From contig NZ_JADIIO010000001.1 in NCBI RefSeq assembly GCF_015594545.1, positions 558,001 to 622,000 on the forward strand: a stretch of 64,000 bases of DNA, given 5' to 3'. Origin of the DNA: Staphylococcus durrellii. Its GTDB lineage: Bacteria; Bacillota; Bacilli; Staphylococcales; Staphylococcaceae. Position 1 is the stretch's first letter, and each line of letters starts with the position of its first letter. The position numbers and the translations under genes are program-made. Below are positions 35,155 through 44,360 of the stretch, piece after piece. Below the pieces are notes generated by a model, which ran no database searches, was not told the origin of the DNA, and saw nothing but the letters and a program-made list of their open reading frames with translations.

Positions 35155-36768
35155 CTAAATATAAGATAATGTTGGGTTTTGTCTTCCTAATAAATCATGT
35201 AAAGATTTGTACTTTTTAAACAAACGTTCATATGCTGTTACTTTTTCTGGATCAGGTTGTTTGCGATATAGCACTGCTTGCTTCATATTTTGAACTGTAG
35301 TTTCTAAGTCAGGGTAAGCTCCCCCAATATTCGCTCCAAGCATTGCAGCACCTAATGCAGTGGCATTACTTGAATCTAATACGACAACTTCTTTATTTAA
35401 AACATTGGCGTAAATGTCTACAAGAAGGTTGCTTTTTTTAGGAATCCCTCCTGAAGCAAACACTGTATGCACGGGAATATCATTATTCTCAAATTGTTGC
35501 ATGATTAATTTTGTGCCAAATGCAGTAGCTTCTATATGTGCACGGTGAATCATTGCAAATGGCGTTTGTAACGTCAAACCGAAAATGCTCCCTGTTAGCT
35601 GACTGTCACTTAAAATACTGCGATTACCATTGTGCCAATCTAAAACGGTAACATGTTGGTCTTCAATATCTATATCACTAGCTAAATTTTCAAGATGTTC
35701 TAATACTGAAATATTTTGGCGTTCTGCTTCATCAACAATAGACTTTGGCGCATGTTGAGCAGAATAGTTAAATAAATCACCCACAGCTGCTTGGCCGGCT
35801 TCGTAAGCATATAAACCAGGTATAATAGCATCTTTGACTGAACCTGTTATTGCAGGTATAGGTGCTTGTTTAGCATCTAACATTAAATGACAAGTACTCG
35901 TTCCAATTACTGGTGTGAATTCACCTTGGTGGATTGATCCTACACCTAAGACACCAGAATGTGCATCTATAATGTAAGGAGAAATCTGTACGTTAGAGTT
36001 TAAGTTCCATAGATCTTGATAATACTTACTAAGTGAACCAGCACTTTCTCCAATTTTAATTACTGGAGCTTCACATTTTTCTTTCACGATTTGAGGTAAT
36101 TCATTATCAACTGCTTTGAAGAAATCATAATTAAAGCCATCTTGTTCATTATAAAATCCTTTAAAGCCAATACCACAATTAGAACGCAAATTATTATTTG
36201 TTAATAAACAAACCAGATAGTCCCCAGCCTCCATTATATATGAAGTTGCGTCTAAAATTTCAGGTGCTTGTTGTTTAACTTCTAATATTTTTGGAATCAT
36301 CCATTCACAGTTTACGCTATGACCATAGTTATTTAGCCATTGTTTGTTATATTGAGCACTGACCTCATTCATCATATCTGCTTGCTCTTGTGCGCCGTGA
36401 TGTTTCCACAATTTAACATATGAATGTGGGTTGTTTTCGAATTCTGGTTTAGTATGTAAAGGTTGGAAATTGTCATCTAAAAAAACGATTGTACAACTTG
36501 TAAAATCAATGCCTATACCAATAACCTCGTCAAGATCAACATTACTGTCATTTAACACATGAGTTACACCTTGTTCTAGAATTTGAGTATAATCCTCCGC
36601 ATGTTGTAAAAAATAATTCTGCGGCAATTTTTTACCGTTTAATGAACTGGAAATTGTACCATGAGGGTATTCTTTAATGTAACTAGAAACTATAGTTCCG
36701 TCAGAAGTATCTACTAAAAATACTCTTCCAGAAGCTGTACCATAATCTATACCAATACTGTAACTCAT
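35155..36768 (-). CDS. araB: Ribulokinase
   Basis: A 537-residue FGGY carbohydrate kinase. Seen: the N-terminal phosphate loop IGIDYGTASGRVFLVD, GIGIDFTSCTIVF, the ribulokinase-typical GTSTCHLML in the second domain and ASGGIPKKSNLLVDIYANVL near the nucleotide site. It phosphorylates L-ribulose. No araA, araD or arabinose regulator lies beside it, so the pathway must be completed elsewhere or the kinase serves another pentulose or pentitol. TAAGGAGG precedes the ATG. Upstream are a cre-like site and a 12-bp palindrome centred on TGTACA. Confidence 0.92.
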   Translation of the reverse strand: MSYSIGIDYGTASGRVFLVDTSDGTIVSSYIKEYPHGTISSSLNGKKLPQNYFLQHAEDYTQILEQGVTHVLNDSNVDLDEVIGIGIDFTSCTIVFLDDNFQPLHTKPEFENNPHSYVKLWKHHGAQEQADMMNEVSAQYNKQWLNNYGHSVNCEWMIPKILEVKQQAPEILDATSYIMEAGDYLVCLLTNNNLRSNCGIGFKGFYNEQDGFNYDFFKAVDNELPQIVKEKCEAPVIKIGESAGSLSKYYQDLWNLNSNVQISPYIIDAHSGVLGVGSIHQGEFTPVIGTSTCHLMLDAKQAPIPAITGSVKDAIIPGLYAYEAGQAAVGDLFNYSAQHAPKSIVDEAERQNISVLEHLENLASDIDIEDQHVTVLDWHNGNRSILSDSQLTGSIFGLTLQTPFAMIHRAHIEATAFGTKLIMQQFENNDIPVHTVFASGGIPKKSNLLVDIYANVLNKEVVVLDSSNATALGAAMLGANIGGAYPDLETTVQNMKQAVLYRKQPDPEKVTAYERLFKKYKSLHDLLGRQNPTLSYI

Positions 36769-36829
36769 ATCGGGTAAATCCTCCTTATGTGGGTAAATAA
36801 TTAAAATTAAAATAAAGATTGTAAATTAA

Positions 36830-36843
36830 TGATAGTGCTTACA
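36830..36843 (-). promoter_or_regulatory. cre-like site upstream of araB
   Basis: On the minus strand TGTAAGCACTATCA. One mismatch (A for the G of CG) from the cre consensus. Confidence 0.6.
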
Positions 36844-36856
36844 TTTGATACTGTAA

Positions 36857-36868
36857 AGTTGTACAACT
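36857..36868. promoter_or_regulatory. Palindromic operator candidate upstream of araB
   Basis: AGTTGTACAACT is a perfect 12-bp palindrome. It shares the TTGTAC/GTACAA halves found in GntR-type AraR boxes. Nearby, AGTAAAC (36880-36886) and GTTTACT (36896-36902) form a second inverted repeat flanking the likely promoter (TATGAT 36912-36917) of the divergent ABC genes. Confidence 0.5.
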
Positions 36869-36994
36869 CGTAAAATTTCAGTAAACTATTCTTTTGTTTA
36901 CTTGAAAGTGCTATGATGTAATTAGTTTAAGCAGAATAAATACATAATTAATTTCAAGACAATTATAAATAGATATATAAGGAGAAGATGTGTA

Positions 36995-37894
36995 ATGACT
37001 CTGCGTATAGAAGACGTTACCAAAAAGTATAAAGCATTTACAGCTGTCGACAGTGTTTCTTTGACGTTAGAAGAAGGTAAGATGCTCGGTTTCCTTGGGC
37101 GAAATGGTGCAGGTAAAACAACGACATTTAGAATGATTTTAGGGTTAACGCCGATAACTCATGGTCAAATTACTTATAAAGGAAAAAAAATTGATAAAAA
37201 ACAATATGACTACGTTGGTTATTTACCCGAAGAACGTGGATTACATCCTAAAATGAAAGTGTATGATGAGTTATTTTATTTAGCTACATTAAAAGGAATG
37301 AAGTCAAAAGATATTAAAAAAGCGATTGATTATTGGCTAAATAGATTTGATATCGTTCAGAATAGAGACAAAAAAATAGAGGCTTTGTCAAAAGGGAATC
37401 AACAAAAAATTCAACTATTGGCTAGTATGATACATCAACCACAATTATTAATCTTAGACGAACCTTTCAGTGGTTTAGATCCGGTCAATGTCGAACTATT
37501 AAAATCTGCAGTTAAGGAATTAAACGACCAAGGTACTACTATTATTTATAGTTCTCATAGAATGGAACATGTAGAAGAATTATGTGACGATGTGTGCATT
37601 TTAAATAATGGTCAATTAGTTGTTGCAGGCCAAATTGATGAAGTAAAAGCAAATCACGGTAATAAGAGTGTTATGATAGAAAGTTCGCATCAAATGCCTG
37701 AACTAGAGTCAATAGAAGGCGTATTAAATGTGGAACGCAATAAGCGTGAAATTAAGGTAACGATAGAAAATGAAAATATAGCTGAAAACATTTACCAAGT
37801 AGTTGTAAGCTATGGTTTTGTTAAGCGTTTTCAAGTTGTAGAACCTTCTTTAAATGAAATTTTCATAGATAAAGTAGGTGATTATAATGGATAG
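36995..37894 (+). CDS. ABC-2 exporter ATP-binding protein (NatA-like)
   Basis: A 299-residue ABC ATPase of the drug/Na+ export (DrrA/NatA) type. Walker A GRNGAGKTT (35-43), the signature LSKGNQQK with Lys rather than Gly at its third position as in NatA, Walker B LLILDEPFSGLDP and the switch His in YSSHRMEH are present. The ~80-residue C-terminal extension is typical of this group. It pairs with the permease that overlaps its 3' end. Cargo may be Na+, a peptide or a drug. Confidence 0.88.
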   Translation: MTLRIEDVTKKYKAFTAVDSVSLTLEEGKMLGFLGRNGAGKTTTFRMILGLTPITHGQITYKGKKIDKKQYDYVGYLPEERGLHPKMKVYDELFYLATLKGMKSKDIKKAIDYWLNRFDIVQNRDKKIEALSKGNQQKIQLLASMIHQPQLLILDEPFSGLDPVNVELLKSAVKELNDQGTTIIYSSHRMEHVEELCDDVCILNNGQLVVAGQIDEVKANHGNKSVMIESSHQMPELESIEGVLNVERNKREIKVTIENENIAENIYQVVVSYGFVKRFQVVEPSLNEIFIDKVGDYNG

Positions 37895-39122
37895 ATTTTT
37901 TGCTACTTTTGCATTAACCTACAGAAACAAAGTGAAAGCAAAATCATTTTTAATTTTTACTGGTATTGTTGTGATATTAATCTTGGCAGCAGGAAACATT
38001 AATAAAATTATTGATTTATTTAATAATGGTGGAAATAAAATAGGTATTGTTACAAATAATGATAATCTATACAAAGCTGTTAAATCACAAGAAAAACAAC
38101 TTGATGATGATGCTACATTCCAAAAAGTATCAAAAAATAAAGCTAAAAAAGATATAAGAAATAAAAAAATGGATGAAGCCTATGTTGCAAATTTATCAGA
38201 TAATAAAATAAACGGTAAAATTTTAAGTCGTGACACAGTATCTGCGCAAAAAGAACAAAAGTATCAAGCTGTTTTGTCGACAATACAAACTCAAATCATG
38301 GCATCTAATTTGAATTTGTCGCCTTCAGAGTTAAAATCTTTACAAGCTCAGAGTAATGTATCTACTCAGATGATATCTGATCAACAACACAATAAGAATT
38401 TATCAGAAGCACAAAAAACATTTAATATGATAGTCGTTTATGCTGGCATCATGTTATTGTTCTTTATCATTATCAATTATGCCAACCAAATAGCAATGGA
38501 AATTGCGACAGAAAAGACATCTCGAGTAATCGAAATGATTATAACAAGCGTTTCTCCAATGACGCATATACTAGCTAAAATAGCTGGCGTTATAGCAGTG
38601 GCATTAACGCAGATAGCCATATTCGTTATTGTTGCGTTAATTTCATATATTGCATTTGACGTTAAAGAAATGTTTGATGGATTTGATGTACATCCAGGCA
38701 CGTTAACTACGCAAATTATAATAGTAGGTATTATTAATTTAATAGTAGGCGTACTTTCTTATGTTTTCTTAGCAGCTATATTAGGTGCAATTACATCACG
38801 AATTGAAGATATTAACCAATCGATTATGCCAATGTCATTGCTTAGTATGATTGGCTTATATGTATCGTTATATAGTGTTTGGAACCCTGATGCGTTAATA
38901 ACTAAAATTACTAGTTTTATTCCGATGTTATCTCCATTCGTTATGTTTGTACGTTCATCATCCCCGAACGTTGAAATATGGGAAATTGTCTTGAGTGTAA
39001 TAATATCACTGATCACAGGCGTAATACTATTATGGATTGCGATTCGAAGTTATAAGGACAGTATTTTAAGTTTTGATAGAAGTGTTAAAGCATCTATGAA
39101 ACGTTTATTTAACCGAGGCTAA
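37887..39122 (+). CDS. ABC-2 exporter permease (NatB-like)
   Basis: A 411-residue permease. The first membrane helix (about 15-38) is followed by a ~140-residue external Lys/Gln/Asn-rich domain, then five or six C-terminal helices with the ABC-2 signature around EIATEKTSRVIEMIITSVSP. That last string is diagnostic of NatB/YhaP permeases. The ATG at 37887 has AGGTGAT upstream and overlaps the ATPase stop by 8 bp, so the two are translationally coupled. Confidence 0.88.
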   Translation: MDRFFATFALTYRNKVKAKSFLIFTGIVVILILAAGNINKIIDLFNNGGNKIGIVTNNDNLYKAVKSQEKQLDDDATFQKVSKNKAKKDIRNKKMDEAYVANLSDNKINGKILSRDTVSAQKEQKYQAVLSTIQTQIMASNLNLSPSELKSLQAQSNVSTQMISDQQHNKNLSEAQKTFNMIVVYAGIMLLFFIIINYANQIAMEIATEKTSRVIEMIITSVSPMTHILAKIAGVIAVALTQIAIFVIVALISYIAFDVKEMFDGFDVHPGTLTTQIIIVGIINLIVGVLSYVFLAAILGAITSRIEDINQSIMPMSLLSMIGLYVSLYSVWNPDALITKITSFIPMLSPFVMFVRSSSPNVEIWEIVLSVIISLITGVILLWIAIRSYKDSILSFDRSVKASMKRLFNRG

Positions 39123-39441
39123 ATATTTGTGTGAATTTATAAAATGTATAGATTTATTTTTAGTAAAATTGTTACAATGTTACTTATAAATATAAAATGA
39201 AAACATACAGGCATACACCACAAGTTATTTATTGCTTGTATGTTTTTTAATTGAAAGACGTATGTATAAGGGAATAGTAAAAAGAAGTAAGAACAACTTA
39301 ATAGTTGCCTCGTGTTGTATATTATTATATTGAAGCATTTTAAAAATATGCGGTATATCAATTATCTATTCATCGGTATAATTGTTAATTAACAAAAATA
39401 TTTGTTGATGAAGGTGATTAGTGTGAAAGGGAGTATTAAAC
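39123..39441. other. Intergenic region ABC exporter / galM
   Basis: A 319-bp spacer. It holds the exporter terminator and, closer to galM, the perfect 14-bp palindrome TTGTTAATTAACAA (39382-39395), a possible operator. No gene seen. Confidence 0.5.
39197..39250 (+). terminator. Terminator of the ABC exporter operon
   Basis: AAAACATACAGGCA / TGCTTGTATGTTTT with one mismatch, then T-run (39199-39250). Confidence 0.8.
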
Positions 39442-40458
39442 ATGTTTGCAAAAGTAGAAAAACAGCGTAACGGTATAGAATTGATAAAAATTGACAACCA
39501 AGAAACCACAATTGTATTTTCTAATTATGGTGCACGTATTGTTTCATGGAAATTTGATGATAATAGTATAGTTTTGGGGAACATTGTTGAAGCAGATGAA
39601 TTTTATCAAGAAAACCCATTTAAATTTGGTGCTACAATAGGACGTTACAGTGGTAGAATTGCCAATGCTACTTTTGAATTAGATGGCAAAACCTATACAT
39701 TAGATCAAAATGATGAGTCTAACAATATTCATGGTGGACCTAATGGTCTTGATAGTAGATTTTTTGAGTATGAAATTGTTGAACAAGTTGGTCAAATCAA
39801 AATCATTTTTACAACAACTATTACAAGTGAAGAAGATAATTTCCCAGGTAATATAGAATTAAAGGTCACACATACATATAATGTGGAACATAAATGGACG
39901 ATTGAATATGAAGCAGTTGCTTCAGAAAAAACACTATTCAATCCAATGAATCATGTTTATTTTAATTTAAATAGAGATAATAATATTATCGATAATCATT
40001 ATATCAATAGCGATAAATTAGCCATGTATCCATTGGGCGATGACAATTTAGTCAGTAGTTTAGAGCCAATTGACTTAAAACAGTATTTTGGCAATAACAA
40101 AATTAAGTTTAAAGATATTTTCGAAGCGGATCATCCTGTATTACAACGGCAAATGAATCGCTATAAAGGTTTAGACCATCCTTTTGAAATTGATGAAGGT
40201 CAAATGACGATAGAAAATAAGCACTTTTTATTAAAAGTCGAAACAGATATGCCAAACGTTGTTGTTTTTACATTCAATGACACTTCAAGTTGGCAAAGTA
40301 ATTTTAACATTTATAAACCGCATTCTGGATTTACGCTTGAAACTCAATGTATACCAAATGATATTAATTTAGTAGGTGAAAATGCCCAATCGATAATTGA
40401 CGCAAATAAGCCATTTTACTCTAAAACATCTTATAAGATTTTTGAAAAAGAAATATAA
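39442..40458 (+). CDS. galM: Aldose 1-epimerase (mutarotase)
   Basis: A 338-residue beta-sandwich enzyme interconverting alpha and beta anomers of galactose and other hexoses. Catalytic residues are visible: His97 in NNIHGGPNGLDS, His169 in FNPMNHVYFNLN and the base Glu300 in GFTLETQCIPND. The length is normal for the family (330-350). GGGAG precedes the ATG. It is monocistronic, with a shared terminator behind it. Confidence 0.93.
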   Translation: MFAKVEKQRNGIELIKIDNQETTIVFSNYGARIVSWKFDDNSIVLGNIVEADEFYQENPFKFGATIGRYSGRIANATFELDGKTYTLDQNDESNNIHGGPNGLDSRFFEYEIVEQVGQIKIIFTTTITSEEDNFPGNIELKVTHTYNVEHKWTIEYEAVASEKTLFNPMNHVYFNLNRDNNIIDNHYINSDKLAMYPLGDDNLVSSLEPIDLKQYFGNNKIKFKDIFEADHPVLQRQMNRYKGLDHPFEIDEGQMTIENKHFLLKVETDMPNVVVFTFNDTSSWQSNFNIYKPHSGFTLETQCIPNDINLVGENAQSIIDANKPFYSKTSYKIFEKEI

Positions 40459-40459
40459 A

Positions 40460-40504
40460 CAAAAAGTATGAAGTTAGTGGTGTTCACTAAGTTCATACTT
40501 TTTA
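40460..40504. terminator. Bidirectional terminator galM / MOSC gene
   Basis: AAAAAGTATGAAGTTAGTG (40461-40479) pairs with CACTAAGTTCATACTTTTT, overlapping the stop codon of the MOSC gene. Confidence 0.88.
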
Positions 40505-41161
40505 ATGTTGTTGTGCACGAGATAGTAAACGTTGGAGTTTTTCTTTTCTATTATTAGTAATATAGGGGTTTTTAATTGCGTAATGAAGGCGCGATGCATT
40601 TTTACGATCATTATAATAAATGTCATTCAGTTCGTATACAGATAATTTAGTTTCTTTTTCGGCTGTTTTTATAAGTTTTAGATTGTCCTCGACAGTAACA
40701 TAGCCTTCTTGAATAACACGGAAATAAAAACCAGTTTTGCCAGATGTTGACATGCGTTTAACTAAATCAGGAATTTGATATTTAGTTTGAATTTTCCAAC
40801 ATGGTTCTCTAATTTCGGATATTTCTATTATTGCTTCACCTAATTGATATTGATTACCAAAATAGGCTTCACGTTCGTCTAAGTTAGTCACAGTTAAATT
40901 TTCACCAAACATGGCATAAGTAGGAAGTTGGTCAACATCATCTTTCCACATACTATAGTTTGATTTGTTAAATAAACAAACTGCCTTATCAGGACCACCA
41001 TGGTCTTTATATTCTTGCTCATCTTGAGTAAAGCCAGTTAGTGATAACCAAATAGAACCTGTAAAAGGTGTCTTATTCAGTGCGGAACGCATTGGTCGTT
41101 TACTGCTATAATTTAAATCTACAACTTTGCCTGTACAAATTGCTTCAACTTCATAAATCAT
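40502..41161 (-). CDS. MOSC domain-containing protein (YiiM-like)
   Basis: A 219-residue protein. The MOSC domain has the DHGGPDKAVCLF segment, MFGENLTVTNLDE and a conserved Cys in REPCWKIQTKY that would bind molybdenum. A short C-terminal three-helix domain (about 165-215) follows, as in YiiM. MOSC proteins handle molybdenum cofactor or reduce N-hydroxylated compounds such as 6-hydroxylaminopurine. GGAG is 8 nt before the ATG at 41161. An ATG six codons upstream lies before that site. Confidence 0.87.
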   Translation of the reverse strand: MIYEVEAICTGKVVDLNYSSKRPMRSALNKTPFTGSIWLSLTGFTQDEQEYKDHGGPDKAVCLFNKSNYSMWKDDVDQLPTYAMFGENLTVTNLDEREAYFGNQYQLGEAIIEISEIREPCWKIQTKYQIPDLVKRMSTSGKTGFYFRVIQEGYVTVEDNLKLIKTAEKETKLSVYELNDIYYNDRKNASRLHYAIKNPYITNNRKEKLQRLLSRAQQH

Positions 41162-41352
41162 AAGTTGTTCTCCAATCAATAGTTTACGCTCATTATATAT
41201 GAAATGTTTGTATTAATGAAGAGATTGATATGGGTAAATCCACAGTATAGTGATTTTTTATAATTAAATATAACAATGACTTTAGCTATATATTTTTTTT
41301 ATTCTCATGTACAATAAAGGTATTACAATTATAGTTACAAAGGGGCAGCATT

Positions 41353-42036
41353 ATGGATAAGAAACAGTTAAAAATAATTACATTTAACGATGCATTGCAA
41401 CAAATAAAAGATGGTATGGTTATTGGTATTGGCTCAGGTTCTACAATTGAATTATTGATTCCACAGCTAGCTGAAAAAATTAAATCGGAGCAACTAAATA
41501 TAACAGGTGTTTGCACTTCGAATAAAACTGCATATATTGCTAAAAATCACGGTATCAAAGTGATAGAAGTAAATGATGCTACTAGCATTGATGTAGCTAT
41601 TGATGGTGCTGATGAAGTGGATCCGAATTTAAATCTTATCAAAGGTGGCGGTGGTGCTTTATTTAGAGAAAAAGTTATTGATGCTATGGCCAACAAGTTT
41701 GTAGTTCTAGTAGATGAATCTAAAATGGTTGATTACTTAGGTGAAACTTTTAAATTGCCTGTCGAGGTTGATAAATTTAATTGGTTGCTCGTTGCTAAAA
41801 AAATCCAAGCATATGGAAATCTCGAAGTTACGCGTAGAATGGTAGACGACGTACCATTTATTACTGATAATGGAAATTATATATTAGATGTCGTATTACA
41901 TAATGACATTAACTCATCTGATTTTCATGAATATTTAATTCATTTAATAGGCGTACTTGAAACAGGATATTTTATTGATATTGCTGATCAAGTAATTGTT
42001 GGTACTCAAAATGGTGTAAAAGTTATAAATAAATAA
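41353..42036 (+). CDS. rpiA: Ribose-5-phosphate isomerase A
   Basis: A 227-residue enzyme of the non-oxidative pentose phosphate pathway (ribose-5-P to ribulose-5-P). Seen: the phosphate loop GIGSGSTIE, the catalytic DGADEVD (84-90), and KGGGGALFREK (97-107) with the conserved Lys and Glu. AAGGGG precedes the ATG. The convergent lyrA neighbour is the same as in S. aureus. A terminator follows directly. Confidence 0.95.
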   Translation: MDKKQLKIITFNDALQQIKDGMVIGIGSGSTIELLIPQLAEKIKSEQLNITGVCTSNKTAYIAKNHGIKVIEVNDATSIDVAIDGADEVDPNLNLIKGGGGALFREKVIDAMANKFVVLVDESKMVDYLGETFKLPVEVDKFNWLLVAKKIQAYGNLEVTRRMVDDVPFITDNGNYILDVVLHNDINSSDFHEYLIHLIGVLETGYFIDIADQVIVGTQNGVKVINK

Positions 42037-42069
42037 TAATAAAATGAGTCTAGTACATAAATTCGAAAT

Positions 42070-42122
42070 TAGTAGTACTTAAATGATTTTTGTTTTGAAA
42101 TCACTTTAGTACTACTTTTATT
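42070..42122 (+). terminator. rpiA terminator
   Basis: AGTAGTACTTAAATGATTT pairs with GAAATCACTTTAGTACTACT (from 42071) with one or two mismatches, then TTTTATTTT. Confidence 0.85.
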
Positions 42123-42440
42123 TTAATGCCTTGTATTAATTTGTTCCCTCGTTACTGGCATAACTTGAGTCTAACCTAGCTTACTTTAATAGATTTTTAC
42201 TACAAAAAAATAAGGCACTTTCTTTTAATTTAATAAATGCCATTAGACTAAATTACCGAGGTTCCTTAGGTATAAAAATTATGTTGTAAGCTGATAAGCA
42301 ATTTGTTGTTAGATCGCATAACTGAAAAAACGAGTATTAGAATAAATCATTTCGATTGGGAAATATTAAATATCAAATTAATCAAAAGCTTTTAGAAACG
42401 CAAAATGCTATGGTCAAAGTACAATAATGGCTGTAGCACC

Positions 42441-42613
42441 TGTTTTGGGTTTTGTTCGAATGTCGGTTTGAGGCATAAATAGAATCCAATATAAACTTGG
42501 ATTTGTCTTAATGGTGTTAAACATAAGAAAAATAGGAACTCAATGTGTTACCAAATTCCATAAAAACAAGAAAAGCGTCAATTTCTATATTATATTAATA
42601 GAAATTGACGCTT
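42441..42613 (+). repeat. Dispersed intergenic repeat with terminal hairpin, copy B
   Basis: Counterpart of 14623-14793. It shares TTTTGTTCGAA-like, GTCGGT, GGATTTGTCTTAATG, CATAAGAAAA and AAAACAAGAAAA blocks and ends in the CTAT-N9-ATAG hairpin. Confidence 0.7.
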
Positions 42614-42620
42614 ACTTTTT
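42570..42620 (-). terminator. lyrA terminator; member of the CTAT-N9-ATAG hairpin family
   Basis: AAGCGTCAATTTCTAT (42573-42588), 9-nt loop, ATAGAAATTGACGCTT (42598-42613). A perfect 16-bp stem. Confidence 0.9.
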
Positions 42621-42651
42621 AGTTAAAGATGTTTATATACAAAACTTATTT

Positions 42652-44106
42652 TTATCTTCTATTACGATTTTTAAGTTTTGTTAAGAACGAAGTACGATGA
42701 TATTCATTAGTTGAACCGTTATGCTCTGAATCTTCTTGCTCGTTTGATTGTGCTTCGTCCAAGTTAGACGTATTATTATCCATTTGTGCATCATTATTTA
42801 AATGTTTTGATGAAGTAGTTTCAGTATCATTTGCAACATTTTGATTTAGGTTCGAATGCTCAATGTGCTCAGTTTCATGTTTTTTTTCTGTAGTATTTGA
42901 AGTTACTCGACTATCATCAATATCATTAGAAGCGTCAAGTTCTGAATCGACTTGGCTATCTATAAAATTATTTTGTGTTACTGACCCATCTTGAGTTCTA
43001 GAAGCGTCCTTAGCAACCGAAACATCATTTCTTTGAAGCGTGTCTTCAGTAATAGGTGATGTTTCACTTTCAGATGTGACATTATCTTCAACAATAGGTG
43101 ATGTTTCACTTTCAGATGTAGTAATTTGCTCAGTGGCAGTTGTTTCTCTTTCGAATTTATCTACATTAGTAACTTGTGCTTCTATTCTGTTGTCTGTTTC
43201 AGTTGTTGGATCTTTATCGTGATGATTGTCATGTGATGTCTTATGACCCTTGGTAGATTCAACTTCATCTTCATCATTTAGATGGTCCATGTAATTATTT
43301 TCTTCAATCTCATCAAAATTACGTCTGGTGAAGAAATAAAGAATAACTCGTACAATCATACTTAATATTAAGTAAACTATACCTACTACTACTGTCGAAT
43401 AGGCGACAACTTTCATTGCAAAGACATTGCCCAATTCTTCATTAAATAAGAAAACGAGTCCGAATGACATAATAAAATGAAAAACGGTCGCTATATAAAT
43501 TGTACGTCCTTTCATACCACGTATAAGTTCACCCACAATTAGAGAGAACGCAAATCCGTATAGAAAACTATACATTGCAAATGTTAAACCGAAACTTAGG
43601 TTGATGTTCCACAATGCGTATAAAAAGCCTACAATAATTGATGCGAATAAATTATAAACGCGATTTTCTACTATGTTTTGTAAATAAGAACGGAACGCGA
43701 ATTCTATTAAAAATGCCATAACCAGTTGCCCAACAATTACAGTAGTTATAGACACCGATAAATCCTCAGCTTGTAATAAGATAAAACTATCTGCAAAGAC
43801 ATTAAAGCTAGTCATTGCTACAATAAAAATCACTAGTGGAATAATTAAAGCTAATAAAAGTCTAACAATTGTATCCAGTCCAAGCGTGAATTTTAAACCA
43901 TTTAATTGGACTCTTTTACTTCCAAATATTATAAGACATACAAATACTGCAACAAAAGGTGCAATATAAGTTAAGTCAAAAACAAAAGATTTATATGGCA
44001 ATTTGCCTTGAAAATCTTTAAGTATCGTAGGTAATGCATAGGAAATGATATAAAAAATAAAAATCATCATCGCCCATCTAAAACCTGGAATACGTTGCTT
44101 ATCCAT
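42652..44106 (-). CDS. lyrA: CPBP-family membrane protein LyrA/SpdC
   Basis: A 484-residue protein closely resembling S. aureus LyrA (SpdC): GFRWAMMIF start, [28 protein letters not shown] and [19 protein letters not shown]. Eight or so helices fill residues 1-270 and contain the CPBP/Abi domain. The usual Glu-Glu metal pair is Glu-Phe here (EFAFR, 135-139), so protease activity is doubtful, as in S. aureus. A ~210-residue Ser/Thr/Glu/Asp-rich cytoplasmic tail follows. In S. aureus it works with SagB in trimming and releasing new glycan strands and affects WalK and lysostaphin sensitivity. The start at 44106 follows GGAGGT. The tail includes an internal 14-residue duplication. Confidence 0.93.
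   Translation of the reverse strand: MDKQRIPGFRWAMMIFIFYIISYALPTILKDFQGKLPYKSFVFDLTYIAPFVAVFVCLIIFGSKRVQLNGLKFTLGLDTIVRLLLALIIPLVIFIVAMTSFNVFADSFILLQAEDLSVSITTVIVGQLVMAFLIEFAFRSYLQNIVENRVYNLFASIIVGFLYALWNINLSFGLTFAMYSFLYGFAFSLIVGELIRGMKGRTIYIATVFHFIMSFGLVFLFNEELGNVFAMKVVAYSTVVVGIVYLILSMIVRVILYFFTRRNFDEIEENNYMDHLNDEDEVESTKGHKTSHDNHHDKDPTTETDNRIEAQVTNVDKFERETTATEQITTSESETSPIVEDNVTSESETSPITEDTLQRNDVSVAKDASRTQDGSVTQNNFIDSQVDSELDASNDIDDSRVTSNTTEKKHETEHIEHSNLNQNVANDTETTSSKHLNNDAQMDNNTSNLDEAQSNEQEDSEHNGSTNEYHRTSFLTKLKNRNRR
43043..43119. repeat. 42-bp in-frame duplication inside lyrA tail
   Basis: Two copies of a ~35-bp unit containing AATAGGTGATGTTTCACTTT (43051-43077 and 43093-43119), period 42 bp. 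It encodes [12 protein letters not shown] twice. A recent tandem duplication in a disordered linker. Confidence 0.85.
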
Positions 44107-44313
44107 GTACGTAACCTCCATTTAGGTTTTAAATATTTCATTCGCATCTAATTATACATTTAACATATCTAGAAATAAATTAAATGCAGTAAATATCATT
44201 GAATTGTAATAGTTTAGGGTTAAATTTCACTAAAATTGAGATATTAATATATTGTGTACTAATTAATTTATAAATAATGGGGTACTAAATGATTATGAAT
44301 TGAATTCACAAAA

Positions 44314-44328
44314 ATGTAAGCGTATACT
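44314..44328 (+). promoter_or_regulatory. cre site upstream of hutG
   Basis: ATGTAAGCGTATACT fits WTGNAANCGNWNNCW completely. It lies 33 bp before the hutG start, so it probably overlaps the promoter. Confidence 0.8.
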
Positions 44329-44360
44329 TTAAGTGTTCAATTAGGTAAAGGGGGAAGAGT

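Larger units (their letters stand above)
42037..42651. other. Longest gene-free stretch (rpiA / lyrA convergent spacer)
   Basis: 615 bp without a credible gene, bounded by two terminators. The right third (42441-42613) is copy B of the dispersed repeat. The middle (about 42123-42440) has stop codons in all frames and no recognisable structure, and may be decayed coding or repeat DNA. Confidence 0.6.

Noticed and set aside
36769..36994. AraR box proper in the araB promoter
   Set aside because: AGTTGTACAACT shares only the TTGTAC/GTACAA halves with the Bacillus AraR site, and no araR gene is visible, so I list it only as an operator candidate.
39137..39361. 74-residue minus-strand frame between the ABC permease and galM
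   Set aside because: It has no Shine-Dalgarno, overlaps the exporter terminator, and its hydrophobic Ile/Phe/Tyr composition is what AT-rich non-coding DNA yields.
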